The notes: a model not told the origin generated them from the letters alone. A stretch of 64,000 bases of DNA from Aureimonas pseudogalii (GCF_014196835.1 NZ_JACIEK010000001.1:372001-436000); one strand, 5' to 3'. Counted from the first letter of the stretch, positions 29,786 through 38,310 are shown. Numbers and translations are program-made.

Positions 29786-29992
29786 CTAGCGCAGCGTCGC
29801 GCGGGCGTCGAAACGGCCGAAGATCGCGACCACCGCCCCGATCGCGCCCGCCGCCTCGATCAGCGCCGAGACGAGATTGTCGTTCAACGACCCGTCGATC
29901 TCGAGGCCGAACAGGCTTGCGAGACCACCGCACAGCGCGACGAGGCCGCCCCAGACGGTCTTCGAGGCCCACCAGTTCTTCGTGTCGGTCAT
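29786..29992 (-). CDS. Small holin-like membrane protein behind GTA g15
   Basis: A 68-residue protein with two hydrophobic segments (about residues 13-30 and 41-60) and a short basic tail (GRFDARATLR). The shape, and the WWASKTVWGGLVALCGGL opening with paired helices around LEIDGSLNDNLVSALIE, resemble small phage holins or holin-like proteins. GGAAGGGAA precedes the ATG at 29992, 43 bases after g15 on the same strand, and a hairpin follows it. In Rhodobacter the GTA holin/endolysin genes are unlinked, so its linkage here is notable. Holin function is inferred from size, topology and context. Confidence 0.6.
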   Translation of the reverse strand: MTDTKNWWASKTVWGGLVALCGGLASLFGLEIDGSLNDNLVSALIEAAGAIGAVVAIFGRFDARATLR

Positions 29993-30035
29993 GTCGTTTC
30001 CCTTCCTCGACGTTGCACTCTGTCTCGCGCCGCCC

Positions 30036-33000
30036 TCAAGGCCGGCGCACGACCTCGATCCGCGCGGCCGTGCCCGGCCCCGCGGTCAAACTGATTTGCG
30101 ACACCGCGACGGTGAGCCGTTCGGGAAGCCCGCCGAAGCGCTCGCTCAGGGTTTGCGCGTCGATCACGATCTTCGGGGCGGGTGCCTCCACGACCAGCGC
30201 GTCGGAGCGCCCCTCCCCGATCGTCACGCGATAGGTCTCGCTCGCCTCGCCCAGCGGCACGTCAGCGCCCTCCCAGGCCTCCACGGTCGATCGGGTCCGC
30301 CGGATCCATCGCAGCGCGAGCCCGGCGGGCGAGAGCCGCCCGGCCAGATGCACAGGCGCCAGAGGCCGCAGCCGCCTCATGCCCAGCACCGCCGGGCGCC
30401 GAACCACCGCGTCGTCGTCGAGCGCGCGGCCCGCGGGCACCACGAGCCAGGACCGCTCGGACCCGACATCCGCCGCCTTCAGGGGAAGCGCGCCGGTGGC
30501 GCCGTCGAGCAGCACGAACCCGGCGCCCGCCCGAGCCCCGCCGCCGGCCAAGGCATCTTCCGTCCCGCCGAGCGCCCGCACGAGTCCGGTCATCGCGAAG
30601 CGCCCCGGCGCGATCTCGCGGGCCTCGCGGAACTGGATCACCTCCCACGCCCCGCCGGGGCCCTCGACCGCAGCGAGATTGGCGCCGCCCCAGAGGTCGA
30701 GCTCCGCGGCGGACGAAAGCCCGCCCGACACGAGATCGACGACGAGGCGATGGCTCCGGTCGAGCAGGGCCTGCGATCCCGCCCCCCACGGCTCCGCGAG
30801 CCGCCCCACCGTCGCCGGCCTCGCGGCACGCGCCCGCGCCTCGAACCCGCTGCCGCCCGCCGAGACCAAAAGCTCGTAGGGAAGCCACGGCACGGCCGAC
30901 ACCGCGAAGCGCGCGCCCTCGCCGTCCGGGAAGACGCCGAGATCCGGCAGATCGAGGAAATGCACCACGGGTCGGGACGCGAAGACAGGCGCGGGTGCCC
31001 GCGGCATCGTCGGCTCCGACGGGCTGCGCCGCGGCGCGCCGCCCGGCGTGCGCCGGCGTGCCTCGATGCGCCGCGCTTCGCCGTCCTCGATCCGCTCGAT
31101 CTGCCAGCATCCCGTTGTTTCCGGCAGTTCGATCCAGTCGCCGGGAACGAGGTCGAGCCGCGTCGGCGCGAGGGCAAAACTCGCGACCTCGCGCTCGCCC
31201 CCCTCGCGGCGCAGCAGCCTCTCGGCCCATTGCCGCGCCTCGCCTTCGGCCATGACGACGGGCAGTTCGAGAGTGGTCTGGCGCGGCAGCGCGGCGGTGC
31301 CGAGCACGGCGTCCGCGGTGGCCGGCTGGTAGGCGCGCGCGGGATCGCTGAAGCCGAGAAGCATCTCGTCGGCGCTTGCGCCGGCCTCGCCACGCCGGAT
31401 CTCAATGAGCGCCCGCTCGTCGTCGTCCACCACCGCGTCGATCACCGTGACGGGCCGGGCCCTGTCGACCGATCGGAAGCGAAGGATGCCGCCCTCGCTC
31501 CAGGCCTCGATCCCGCAGAGCCGCAAGAGGTCCTCGATCTCGCTGCGCACCGATGCGAGCCCGCCCGCGAGATAGCCGCCGATCTCGCCATCGACGGCGG
31601 AGACATCGAACGCCTCGACGCCATGGTCGTCGAGGATCTGCGCCAGCGTCGCGTCGAGCGGCGCGCGGCCGAGACGCCCCGTCAGCCAGTGGCCCCGCTC
31701 CCAGTTGCCGCCGTCGCGCCAGAGGTCAGCCCGCTCAGGAAAGGCGGGTGCCGGACGGGCGTCCAAGCACCAGAGGTGGATGGCGTCCGCGGCCACCATG
31801 CGCCCGCCATAGACCGGCGAGACCGGATTGTCGGCGTCGCGAAAGCCGGGTGCCTGCGGGTTCCAGTAGGCGAGATGCGCTTCGAGAAAGCGGCGCTGCG
31901 CATGGTCGTCGCGCGCGCCGGCCGAGAAGTGCGGAAACGCGCTCTCTGCCGATTTCGGGTCCACGAAGACGTTCGGCTGGTTGGCCCCGCGGTCGATCGC
32001 GGGGCAGCCGAGTTCGGTGAACCAGATCGGCTTCGAGCGGGGCACCCAAGCGCTCGACGGGCCGGTTTCGACCCCGCCGCGACGCTCCACATGGCGATGG
32101 CTCCACCAGCCCCGGAGATCTTTCGGGCGGTAGACCCAGGACTCGCCGAGCCCATCGGTGACGGGCGTCCGGCGCCCCGACCGCCGGTCCTGCGGGCTGG
32201 CATAGTACCAATCGAACCCTTCGCCGCCTGCGATGGCCGCGGCCAGTCCCTCCCGGTCGTAGGGCGAGGTCATCGCATCGCGACCGCCCGCCTCCGCATC
32301 GCCGTCGCGCCAGTCCGCGAGCGGCAGGTAGTTGTCGATCCCCACCACGTCGATCGCCGGATCGGACCAGAGCGGATCGAGATTGAAGAAGACGTCGCCC
32401 GAGCCGTCGTCCGGCTGGTAGCCGAAATACTCGCTCCAGTCCGCGGCGTAGGTGACGGTCGCCCGCGGCAGCATCGCCTTCACGTCGCGGGCCAGCGAGA
32501 CGAGCGCCTCGACGAAGGGGAAGCGCCCGGCCTCGTCGCGCAGCCGCGTCAGCCCGCGCATCTCGGAGCCGATCACGAAGGCGTCGCAGCCGCCCGCCAG
32601 CCGGGCGAGCGCGGCCTGATGCAGCACCATGCGCCGGTACGACCATTCGGACGGCCCGCGGTAGCGCACCTCCCCGCCCTCGACCGCGAAATCGCCGGGA
32701 GCGGCGCGGCCGACGAAGCGCGCGATCTCGGCGCTCACGCCCGCCGTCCCGTCGAGCGAGCCGGGCTGCCCGGGTTCGAGATCGAGCGTCATCCGGCCGC
32801 GCCAGGGATAGGCAGCTTGCCCGCCGCCGCCATAGGGGTCCGGCAACGCGTTCCCCGCCGGCACGTCCATCAGCAAGAACGGGTAGAGTGTGACCTTCAG
32901 CCCCCGCGCCGCCAGCGCCTGGATCGAGCGCACGACGCCGGCATCCGAAGGCGTCCCGCCATAGGCCGGGCCGCCCTCCACTTGGCTCACCGTCCGCGCC

Positions 33001-33935
33001 TCGGCGCGCGCCAGACCGCCGACCCGCCAGGGCACGGTCTCGTCGCGGATCGTGGTCTCCACGCCCGGCCACACGCCGGCATGCCCCACCCGCAGGTCGT
33101 CGCAGAACCACGACACGACGAGCGCGGCGCGCTCCAGCTGCGGGCACAGCGCCGTCAGCTCGTCGATCGAGGCGGTGACGTCGTTGGCGCCGTGCAGGAC
33201 GTTGCGGTTGATCAGGCGGTCGTGCCCCGGCGCCAGCCTCTCGCGCACCGTCAGCGGGTCGAGCCCGTGCTCGGTGGCGCCGGGAATGACCGTGACGGCG
33301 CGCATCGCGCGCTCGAGTTCGCCCACAGGGCGCAGCACCTCGCAGGCGATGTTGGGAATGCGGTTGCCCCAGCGCTCCAGCGCCAGGCGTTCGACCACGA
33401 CATAGGCGAGCCCGCGATAGGCCGGCGCGTTGCCACGCCCCTGTTTGGCCTCGATCAGCGGGTCGGGCTGCTGGCGCTCGTCGCCCCGGTGCAGCCGCCA
33501 GTTCACCCCCGCGAGGTCCATTTCCTCGCCGTCGGCCCAGATCCGGCGCACCCCCGCGACCGGACCTTCGCAGAGGCCGATCGCGACATTGCCGAAATAG
33601 CTGTAGGTGGTCGTCTCCGTGCGCGCCGCGCCGCCGCCGCCCTTCCCGCCCGAGCGATCGGTCGTCGAGACCTCCTCGAAGCGCGTCGTCCAGATCACCT
33701 GCCCCGCGATCCGTGCGGTGCCGTAGAGCCGGGCGATGCCCGCCCCCTCGTCGGCGTCGAGCACCCGGCTGGCGCCGAGGCGCGGCCCCTCCCGGCGCTG
33801 CGTGCGACCCCCGAGCCGGCTGTCGATCGCATAACCACCGAGCGCACCCAGCGCCCGCCCCGCGACCGCGCCGAGCGGTCCGCCCACGAGCCCGCCAAGG
33901 GCCCCGCCCGCAGCCTGCAGAAGGATCGTCGCCAT
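30036..33935 (-). CDS. GTA g15: tail tip/host specificity protein with TIM-barrel domain
   Basis: The 1299-residue 'megatron' protein of the GTA tail tip, which contacts and perforates the recipient envelope. A glycine-rich membrane-active-like N-terminus (LLQAAGGALGGLVGGPLGAVAGRALGAL in two parts) opens the protein. A GTA TIM-barrel glycosidase-like domain (about residues 430-730) carries VTYAADWSEYF, VVGIDNYLPLADWRDG and KPIWFTELGCPAIDRG with acidic candidates. A phage tail protein J-like region follows (LLRLCGIEAWSEGGILRF), then beta-rich C-terminal domains. It follows g14 by 3 bases. Length is close to RcGTA g15 (about 1300). Confidence 0.95.
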   Translation of the reverse strand: MATILLQAAGGALGGLVGGPLGAVAGRALGALGGYAIDSRLGGRTQRREGPRLGASRVLDADEGAGIARLYGTARIAGQVIWTTRFEEVSTTDRSGGKGGGGAARTETTTYSYFGNVAIGLCEGPVAGVRRIWADGEEMDLAGVNWRLHRGDERQQPDPLIEAKQGRGNAPAYRGLAYVVVERLALERWGNRIPNIACEVLRPVGELERAMRAVTVIPGATEHGLDPLTVRERLAPGHDRLINRNVLHGANDVTASIDELTALCPQLERAALVVSWFCDDLRVGHAGVWPGVETTIRDETVPWRVGGLARAEARTVSQVEGGPAYGGTPSDAGVVRSIQALAARGLKVTLYPFLLMDVPAGNALPDPYGGGGQAAYPWRGRMTLDLEPGQPGSLDGTAGVSAEIARFVGRAAPGDFAVEGGEVRYRGPSEWSYRRMVLHQAALARLAGGCDAFVIGSEMRGLTRLRDEAGRFPFVEALVSLARDVKAMLPRATVTYAADWSEYFGYQPDDGSGDVFFNLDPLWSDPAIDVVGIDNYLPLADWRDGDAEAGGRDAMTSPYDREGLAAAIAGGEGFDWYYASPQDRRSGRRTPVTDGLGESWVYRPKDLRGWWSHRHVERRGGVETGPSSAWVPRSKPIWFTELGCPAIDRGANQPNVFVDPKSAESAFPHFSAGARDDHAQRRFLEAHLAYWNPQAPGFRDADNPVSPVYGGRMVAADAIHLWCLDARPAPAFPERADLWRDGGNWERGHWLTGRLGRAPLDATLAQILDDHGVEAFDVSAVDGEIGGYLAGGLASVRSEIEDLLRLCGIEAWSEGGILRFRSVDRARPVTVIDAVVDDDERALIEIRRGEAGASADEMLLGFSDPARAYQPATADAVLGTAALPRQTTLELPVVMAEGEARQWAERLLRREGGEREVASFALAPTRLDLVPGDWIELPETTGCWQIERIEDGEARRIEARRRTPGGAPRRSPSEPTMPRAPAPVFASRPVVHFLDLPDLGVFPDGEGARFAVSAVPWLPYELLVSAGGSGFEARARAARPATVGRLAEPWGAGSQALLDRSHRLVVDLVSGGLSSAAELDLWGGANLAAVEGPGGAWEVIQFREAREIAPGRFAMTGLVRALGGTEDALAGGGARAGAGFVLLDGATGALPLKAADVGSERSWLVVPAGRALDDDAVVRRPAVLGMRRLRPLAPVHLAGRLSPAGLALRWIRRTRSTVEAWEGADVPLGEASETYRVTIGEGRSDALVVEAPAPKIVIDAQTLSERFGGLPERLTVAVSQISLTAGPGTAARIEVVRRP

Positions 33936-33938
33936 CGG

Positions 33939-34379
33939 TCAGTCTCCTTCGGGAAATCGGAAGGCCGCGGTGATCCGTGACGCCCAGCCCGGCGTCAGCG
34001 GCGAGGACACCACTGCCACGCCCTCGTAGGCGTGGAGAAGGCGCGGCGAGCCGTCCGAATCGGGGTGGCCGAGGATGCCGCAATGCTTCGCCGCGCCGCC
34101 GGCGCGCCAGCGAAACAGCACGAGATCGCCCGGCATCGCGTCGGCGATCGCGACCGGCAGGAAATGCCGCCGCGCCGCCGCGAGCAACGGGTCGCCGGGC
34201 TCGGTCTCCGCCCAGTCCGCCGCGTAGGGGGCCGGGCTTTCAGGCTCGGCTCCGTAGAGTTCGCGCCAGACGCCGCGCACCAGCCCGAGGCAGTCGCAGC
34301 CGACCCCCCGCGTGGAACCCTGGTGCCGGTAGGGCGTGCCGAGAAACGTCGCGGCGACCGCCAGAACCCGCGCGCGCAT
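33939..34379 (-). CDS. GTA g14: NlpC/P60 family cell-wall peptidase
   Basis: A 146-residue NlpC/P60 peptidase of the phage-type subfamily, expected to sit in the tail tip and cut peptidoglycan cross-bridges during DNA entry. The catalytic Cys30 is in GCDCLGLVRGVW and the His is His99 in AKHCGIL. The ATG at 34379 overlaps the g13 stop by one base (TGATG); a GTG at 34382 is an alternative with a 4-base overlap. g15 starts 3 bases after the stop. Confidence 0.93.
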   Translation of the reverse strand: MRARVLAVAATFLGTPYRHQGSTRGVGCDCLGLVRGVWRELYGAEPESPAPYAADWAETEPGDPLLAAARRHFLPVAIADAMPGDLVLFRWRAGGAAKHCGILGHPDSDGSPRLLHAYEGVAVVSSPLTPGWASRITAAFRFPEGD

Positions 34380-35254
34380 CACGCCACCACCGGCGTGCCG
34401 TCATGCGCGGCGTCGCGCTTGGCGACGCCCAGCGCAATGTCGGTGCCCGGCAGATGCGGAAAGCCGCGAAAGTTCACGCCGTTGGCGAAGCGGTCGCGGC
34501 AGGTGCGAAAGCTCCGGTCGCATCCGGCAACGAGCCGGACAGTCGCATCCGACGTCGCTCCGGCAGGCTGGCGAACCGGCGTGACGCGCCAGCACCCGTC
34601 TTCGGCAGCCGGCGCGAGATCGCGGATATCCGCCGGCTCGCCATTCTCCCCCAGCGCGATGCGTCCGCGCTCGAACAGCGCTCGGTCGAGATCGGGCAGG
34701 CCGGCCACGATGGTCGCCTCGCCCTCGCGCCGCACCAGCGTCCCCCGCCGCGTCCACGCATGGAGATCGACGCCGCAGCGGCGGTCGCCGAGCGCGGCGT
34801 CGCAGCGGCGCCGGTAGGTACGGCCATGGATGCGGTCGAGCCGTGCGGCAAGGGAGCGCAGTTCGGCCGTGAAGCCGCCGCGCCCGCGCGTCACCTCGCC
34901 GAGATCGCAGACCTCCACGAGCGCCGCCGCCGCCGGCATCCGCCAATCGACCCGGAAGATCTCCACCCGCGCGCCGTCGAAGAGCCCCGCCGCGATCTCG
35001 GCTTCGTCCAGCGCGTCGGAGGACAGCGCGCCCTCCACCCCTTGCGTCCCCGCCGCCAGACCCAGCGCGCTCTCGGCCTCGCCGGCCGTCCAGCCGGTCG
35101 CCGCGCGAAACGTCGTTCCCGCGAACACGAGATTCTCGTCGTGGTCGGTGAAGCCATCGATCCGCCCGTCCGGACGCCGCAGCCGCCAGGCGTTCGCCAG
35201 CGTCGTCGCCGGCTCGGCCAGCCGGCGCGCGAGATCCTCCCCCAGCACCCTCAC
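34379..35254 (-). CDS. GTA g13: tail hub protein (DUF2163)
   Basis: A 291-residue DUF2163 protein forming the hub of the GTA baseplate. Family marks are WRLRRPDGRIDGFTDHDENL near the N-terminus, RRRCDAALGDRRCGVDL, and the C-terminal AGCDRSFRTCRDRFANGVNF with GFPHLPGTD, containing conserved Cys pairs. The start is GTG at 35254, overlapping the g12 stop (GTGA). No nearby ATG fits. Confidence 0.92.
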   Translation of the reverse strand: MRVLGEDLARRLAEPATTLANAWRLRRPDGRIDGFTDHDENLVFAGTTFRAATGWTAGEAESALGLAAGTQGVEGALSSDALDEAEIAAGLFDGARVEIFRVDWRMPAAAALVEVCDLGEVTRGRGGFTAELRSLAARLDRIHGRTYRRRCDAALGDRRCGVDLHAWTRRGTLVRREGEATIVAGLPDLDRALFERGRIALGENGEPADIRDLAPAAEDGCWRVTPVRQPAGATSDATVRLVAGCDRSFRTCRDRFANGVNFRGFPHLPGTDIALGVAKRDAAHDGTPVVA

Positions 35255-35883
35255 GGCCGCACCTCCACGAGCGGGATCGTCGGAATGTCGCCGGCCTCGA
35301 ACGCCGCCATGTTGACGGACAGATGGTCGGTATCGAAGCGCACGGGCACGTCGAACTCGAAGCCCGCCGTCACCGCAACGCCGATGGCGGGCGCAGCCCC
35401 AAGCGTCACGAGCCCCGTCGCCGCGTCGAGCGTGAACGCCGCGGCCGGCGTGCCCGCCACGGCGACGAGCACCGAACCGGCCACCGGCTTCATCACCGGT
35501 CGTCGATAACTGTCCTCGCCGGCGCCGTATTGCTTGGCGAGTTGGAACGTCCGCGTCACCCCGTCGCCGGTCCCGATCGCCTGGTCGAAGGCGGTCTGCG
35601 GCAGGCCGATGCGCGAGGAGCGAGCATCGAACGGATCGCGGAACCGGAAGGCCACGAGCCGGCCGCGGCGCGCCTCGAAAAAGTCGAGCACGGCGACGAG
35701 GTCTGCGAGGCTCTTCACCCCCGACCCCGCGTCGTAGCGGCGCGTGGAATGGCGCGTGCGTTGGTTGCGGTTCTCGAAGCCGTTGGAAAGGCGGACGATG
35801 TCCGTCCGCCGCTCCGGCCCGCCGCTCGTGCCGAAGGCGACGCGCAGCGGAAACCGCTCCTCGCTGAAGGAAGCGAAGCTCAT
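35251..35883 (-). CDS. GTA g12: distal tail protein (DUF2460)
   Basis: A 210-residue DUF2460 (TIGR02217) protein, the distal tail ring joining tube to hub. It opens MSFASFSEERFPLRVAFGTSG and has the family segments GFENRNQRTRHSTRRYDAG and FFEARRGRLVAFRFRDPFD. The ATG at 35883 is unambiguous. It lies 66 bases after g11, one of the few visible gaps in the cluster. Confidence 0.94.
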   Translation of the reverse strand: MSFASFSEERFPLRVAFGTSGGPERRTDIVRLSNGFENRNQRTRHSTRRYDAGSGVKSLADLVAVLDFFEARRGRLVAFRFRDPFDARSSRIGLPQTAFDQAIGTGDGVTRTFQLAKQYGAGEDSYRRPVMKPVAGSVLVAVAGTPAAAFTLDAATGLVTLGAAPAIGVAVTAGFEFDVPVRFDTDHLSVNMAAFEAGDIPTIPLVEVRP

Positions 35884-35949
35884 GGGATCGGTCCTCTATG
35901 GGTGGGATGACGGGGCGAAACCCCGGCGGGCAATCCGCCGGCGGCGGCT

Positions 35950-36537
35950 TCAGAGCCCGCGCTGGCCGCGCTGCGCGGCGCGCGCCAGCATTGCCTGGAT
36001 CTGCACCTCGGCGCGGCGAAAGCTCGGCGCGTCCGGCGTCGAGACGTTGAAGACGATCGAGGGCCCGCTCCGTCCCCCGCCCCCCTGCAGCGAGACGCCG
36101 AGCGAGCCATCGGCGCCGCGCTGCAGCGGCAGAATGGCCTCCGCCCCCGCCTCGCCCATCAGCCCCATTTGCCCGCCCGCTGGAAAGAACGAGGGCGTTC
36201 GCACCACGCCGCCCTTGGCGAAGGGCAGGATGGAGGGCGCTGCGGCGGAGGCAGCGGAGCCCCCGCCGCCGATCCCGCCGAGAAGCTGGCCGAACAGGCC
36301 GCCCGCGAGGTTGGTCAGCGGCTTCAGCGCCGCGTCCAGCGCGATCGTCGAGATGCGCTGCCCGAGCTGGCGCAGCACGCCGTCGAACGACTTGCCGCCG
36401 CCGACGCCGCCGCGAAACGCCGCCGTCAGCGCCGAGCCGAAGCCGTTGGCGCGCGTCGTCAGATCGCCCAGCGCCCGGTCGAAGCCGCTCGTGTCGGCCT
36501 CCACCGCGATGCGCATCGTGTCCACCGTCTCGCTCAT
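35950..36537 (-). CDS. GTA g11: short tail tape measure protein
   Basis: A 195-residue tape-measure protein that sets tail length and occupies the tail channel. It has the GTA-type layout: a helical N-terminus (VEADTSGFDRALGDLT), a Gly/Ala/Ser-rich hydrophobic middle (GLFGQLLGGIGGGGSAAS), then the conserved FAKGGVVRTPSFFPAGGQMG and GEAGAEAILPLQRG segments seen in tail tape-measure C-termini. It is far shorter than phage tape measures and close to RcGTA g11 (about 220), implying a short tail. The ATG at 36537 overlaps the g10.1 stop by 4 bases. Confidence 0.92.
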   Translation of the reverse strand: MSETVDTMRIAVEADTSGFDRALGDLTTRANGFGSALTAAFRGGVGGGKSFDGVLRQLGQRISTIALDAALKPLTNLAGGLFGQLLGGIGGGGSAASAAAPSILPFAKGGVVRTPSFFPAGGQMGLMGEAGAEAILPLQRGADGSLGVSLQGGGGRSGPSIVFNVSTPDAPSFRRAEVQIQAMLARAAQRGQRGL

Positions 36538-36764
36538 CGCTCGCCTCCATCGGGAAATCGCCGCATCAGATCGGTGAGCCCGCCCCGGCTCGGCGCCCCC
36601 GCCGTTCGCGCCACCAGCGGCTTCACGGCACCCGCGAGTTCACGCGGCGTCATCCGCCAGAAGTCGCGCGGCGAAAGGCGCAGCAGGCCGATCCCCACGC
36701 TCATCGCCTCGTCCCAGGGAAACGCCGCCGCGCCGCCGGGCTCCCCCGGCGCGGCCGCGCTCAA
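36534..36764 (-). CDS. GTA g10.1: tail assembly chaperone-like protein
   Basis: A 76-residue protein of the phage tail assembly chaperone (TAC_N) type, with the diagnostic FPWDEAMSVGIGLLRLSPRD then FWRMTPREL. The likely start is TTG at 36764, overlapping the g10 stop (TTGA); the next ATG is inside the conserved motif. Its frame is -1 relative to g10, the same arrangement as lambda G/GT, so part of it may be made as a frameshift fusion. Confidence 0.85.
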   Translation of the reverse strand: MSAAAPGEPGGAAAFPWDEAMSVGIGLLRLSPRDFWRMTPRELAGAVKPLVARTAGAPSRGGLTDLMRRFPDGGER

Positions 36765-37105
36765 GGGCGCGCGGGGCCTTCCCCCGCCGGCTCCCCCTCG
36801 CCGAAGGCCGCCCGCAGCAGTTTGCCGCAGATCCGCGCCGCGCCCGCCGCGCCATCGGTGATGCGCATCCCCGCCACCTCCTCGTCGGCGACGCTCTCGC
36901 CGGCCCCGCGCAGCCCGGCGCCGAGAATGCGCGTGAGATCGCGCGCCGAGAGCCGGCCCGATCCGAAGCGCTCGGCGAGCGCCGCGATGTCGTCGAGCGC
37001 GAAGGCGTCCTCCAGTTCGGCGAGCGCGCCGAGCGTCAGGCAGAGCGTGCGTTCGCGCCCGTCGATCTCGGCCGAGACCTCGCCGCGTCGCCGGTTCGCC
37101 GCCAT
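36761..37105 (-). CDS. GTA g10 family protein
   Basis: A 114-residue GTA_gp10 family protein. It contains RTLCLTLGALAELEDAFALDD followed by IAALAERFGSGRLSARDL, typical of the family and of phage tail assembly proteins. The ATG at 37105 overlaps the g9 stop by one base (TGATG). The 3' end carries GGGGGA-type runs shortly before the stop and the next gene is in the -1 frame. Confidence 0.9.
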   Translation of the reverse strand: MAANRRRGEVSAEIDGRERTLCLTLGALAELEDAFALDDIAALAERFGSGRLSARDLTRILGAGLRGAGESVADEEVAGMRITDGAAGAARICGKLLRAAFGEGEPAGEGPARP

Positions 37106-37518
37106 CAGAGCGCCTCGAAGGCGAGCGCGCCGGCCGATTCCAGCGTCACCTCGAACGAGACCTCGCCATTGTGCTCGCCCCCATATTCGAGCGCCGTCAC
37201 CTGGAACGGCCCACTCACGCTGCCGAAATCCGGGATCACCGCCTGGAACGGCGCGACGCGCCCCTCGAAGAACAGCCGCCGGACCGCCGCATCCGATGCC
37301 GCGTCCTTGAAGATGCCCGAGCCCGACAGCGCCGCCCGCTGCACGCCGGCCCCGCCCAGAAGCTCGCGCCAGCGCCCGGCGCTCTCGCTGTCGGTCACGT
37401 CCACCGGCTCGGCGTTGAACGAGAGGCGCCGCGAGCGAAGCCCCGCCACCGTCTGGAAGGCGCCCCCCTCCTCCGGCTTCAGCTTGAGAAGAAAGTCCTT
37501 GCCCCGCTGCGCACCCAT
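37105..37518 (-). CDS. GTA g9: major tail protein
   Basis: A 137-residue tail tube protein (TP901-1 type major tail protein). It starts MGAQRGKDFLLKLKPEE and has RRLSFNAEPVDVTDSESAGR, GSGIFKDAASD and FQVTALEYGGEHNGEVSFEV, the beta-rich pattern of the family. GGAG 6 bases before the ATG fixes the start at 37518. It lies 104 bases after g8, a gap with no ORF of note. Confidence 0.94.
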   Translation of the reverse strand: MGAQRGKDFLLKLKPEEGGAFQTVAGLRSRRLSFNAEPVDVTDSESAGRWRELLGGAGVQRAALSGSGIFKDAASDAAVRRLFFEGRVAPFQAVIPDFGSVSGPFQVTALEYGGEHNGEVSFEVTLESAGALAFEAL

Positions 37519-37622
37519 GTTGGTCTCCTTGGGTTCGATCCACGAAAAAGGGCGGCCCGAACGGACCGCCCCGAAATTTTCACCGATGTCGACGATGCCG
37601 GCCTCGCGCCGGCGCGAGCCCG

Positions 37623-38036
37623 TTATGAGGCCAGCGGCTCCGTCACCGCGCGAAACCGCAGGATGCCGTGATAGGTCGGCGAGTCCGGCTCCTGCCGCGC
37701 TTCCGCGAACTGGAGCTGCAAATTGACCAGCCGGTGCGAGTGGAGCGGCAGGTTCGCGTCGTGGAGCTTGGCCGAGACCTTGTGCATGATCTCGTAGGTC
37801 TCCTGCTTCGAGCCGCCCTTCGCCCAGACATGCAGCGTCAGGATATGTTCGACCCCGTCCTCGGTGCCCGTCGACCAATCGATCACGGCGGTGCGCCCGA
37901 GCGTGAGATAGGGAAATGCGACGCGTTCCGGCACGCGGTCGAACACCTTCGGCCCGCCCAGAAGCGCCGTCAGCCCCGCGTCGCCGGTCAGCGCCGTCAC
38001 GATCGTCGTCTGCAGTTCAGCACTGGGATGCCCCAT
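37623..38036 (-). CDS. GTA g8: tail terminator (DUF3168)
   Basis: A 137-residue DUF3168 protein capping the head-proximal end of the tail. Family segments are MGHPSAELQTTIVTALTGD, VFDRVPERVAFPYLTLG and HVWAKGGSKQETYEIMH. GGAGGAG just ahead of the ATG at 38036 is one of the strongest ribosome binding sites in the cluster and decides against the upstream in-frame ATG at 38087. Confidence 0.94.
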   Translation of the reverse strand: MGHPSAELQTTIVTALTGDAGLTALLGGPKVFDRVPERVAFPYLTLGRTAVIDWSTGTEDGVEHILTLHVWAKGGSKQETYEIMHKVSAKLHDANLPLHSHRLVNLQLQFAEARQEPDSPTYHGILRFRAVTEPLAS

Positions 38037-38121
38037 GCCGCTCTCCTCCGTGATGTCGAAATCGGCTGGAATGATATATCCAGACATATGGCGTGAACAT
38101 CGCCGGGCGACGAGCCGATGG

Positions 38122-38310
38122 TTAAGATTTCGTCAGGATCGGCGGATCGGCGATGCCGGGTCGCCCCGCCTCTCCGAACGCCGCCTGCTCGCCATCGTCC
38201 AGCCGTGGATCATCGAGCGACGCCTCGCGCGACATGCGTTCGCGCACCCGCCGCTTCATCGCCTCGCGCAATCCCTCGCGCCTCAGGCGGACGCGCACGG
38301 ACGGCGTCAC
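38122..38310 (-). CDS. Candidate extra small ORF between GTA g7 and g8
   Basis: A 62-codon frame starting with GTG at 38310, whose last bases overlap the g7 stop as GTGA, the same 4-base coupling used elsewhere in this cluster. It would encode a protein with a very basic N-terminal half (RVRLRREGLREAMKRRVRER) and an acidic tail ending ILTKS. It fills most of a 270-base space between g7 and g8. I recognise no family, and RcGTA has no named gene here. It may be a real small GTA gene or a chance ORF. Confidence 0.4.
   Translation of the reverse strand: MTPSVRVRLRREGLREAMKRRVRERMSREASLDDPRLDDGEQAAFGEAGRPGIADPPILTKS

Noticed and set aside
29877-33980. A very long open frame (about 1367 codons) on the plus strand opposite g15
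   Set aside because: It is the antisense shadow of a GC-rich gene whose minus-strand product has clear GTA tail-tip domains. The plus frame is Arg/Ala/Pro-rich with no domain.
37519-37622. Possible gene or tRNA-like element between g8 and g9 (GGTTCGATCC at about 37523-37532)
   Set aside because: The T-loop-like string is isolated; no acceptor or anticodon stems pair around it and no coding frame fits.
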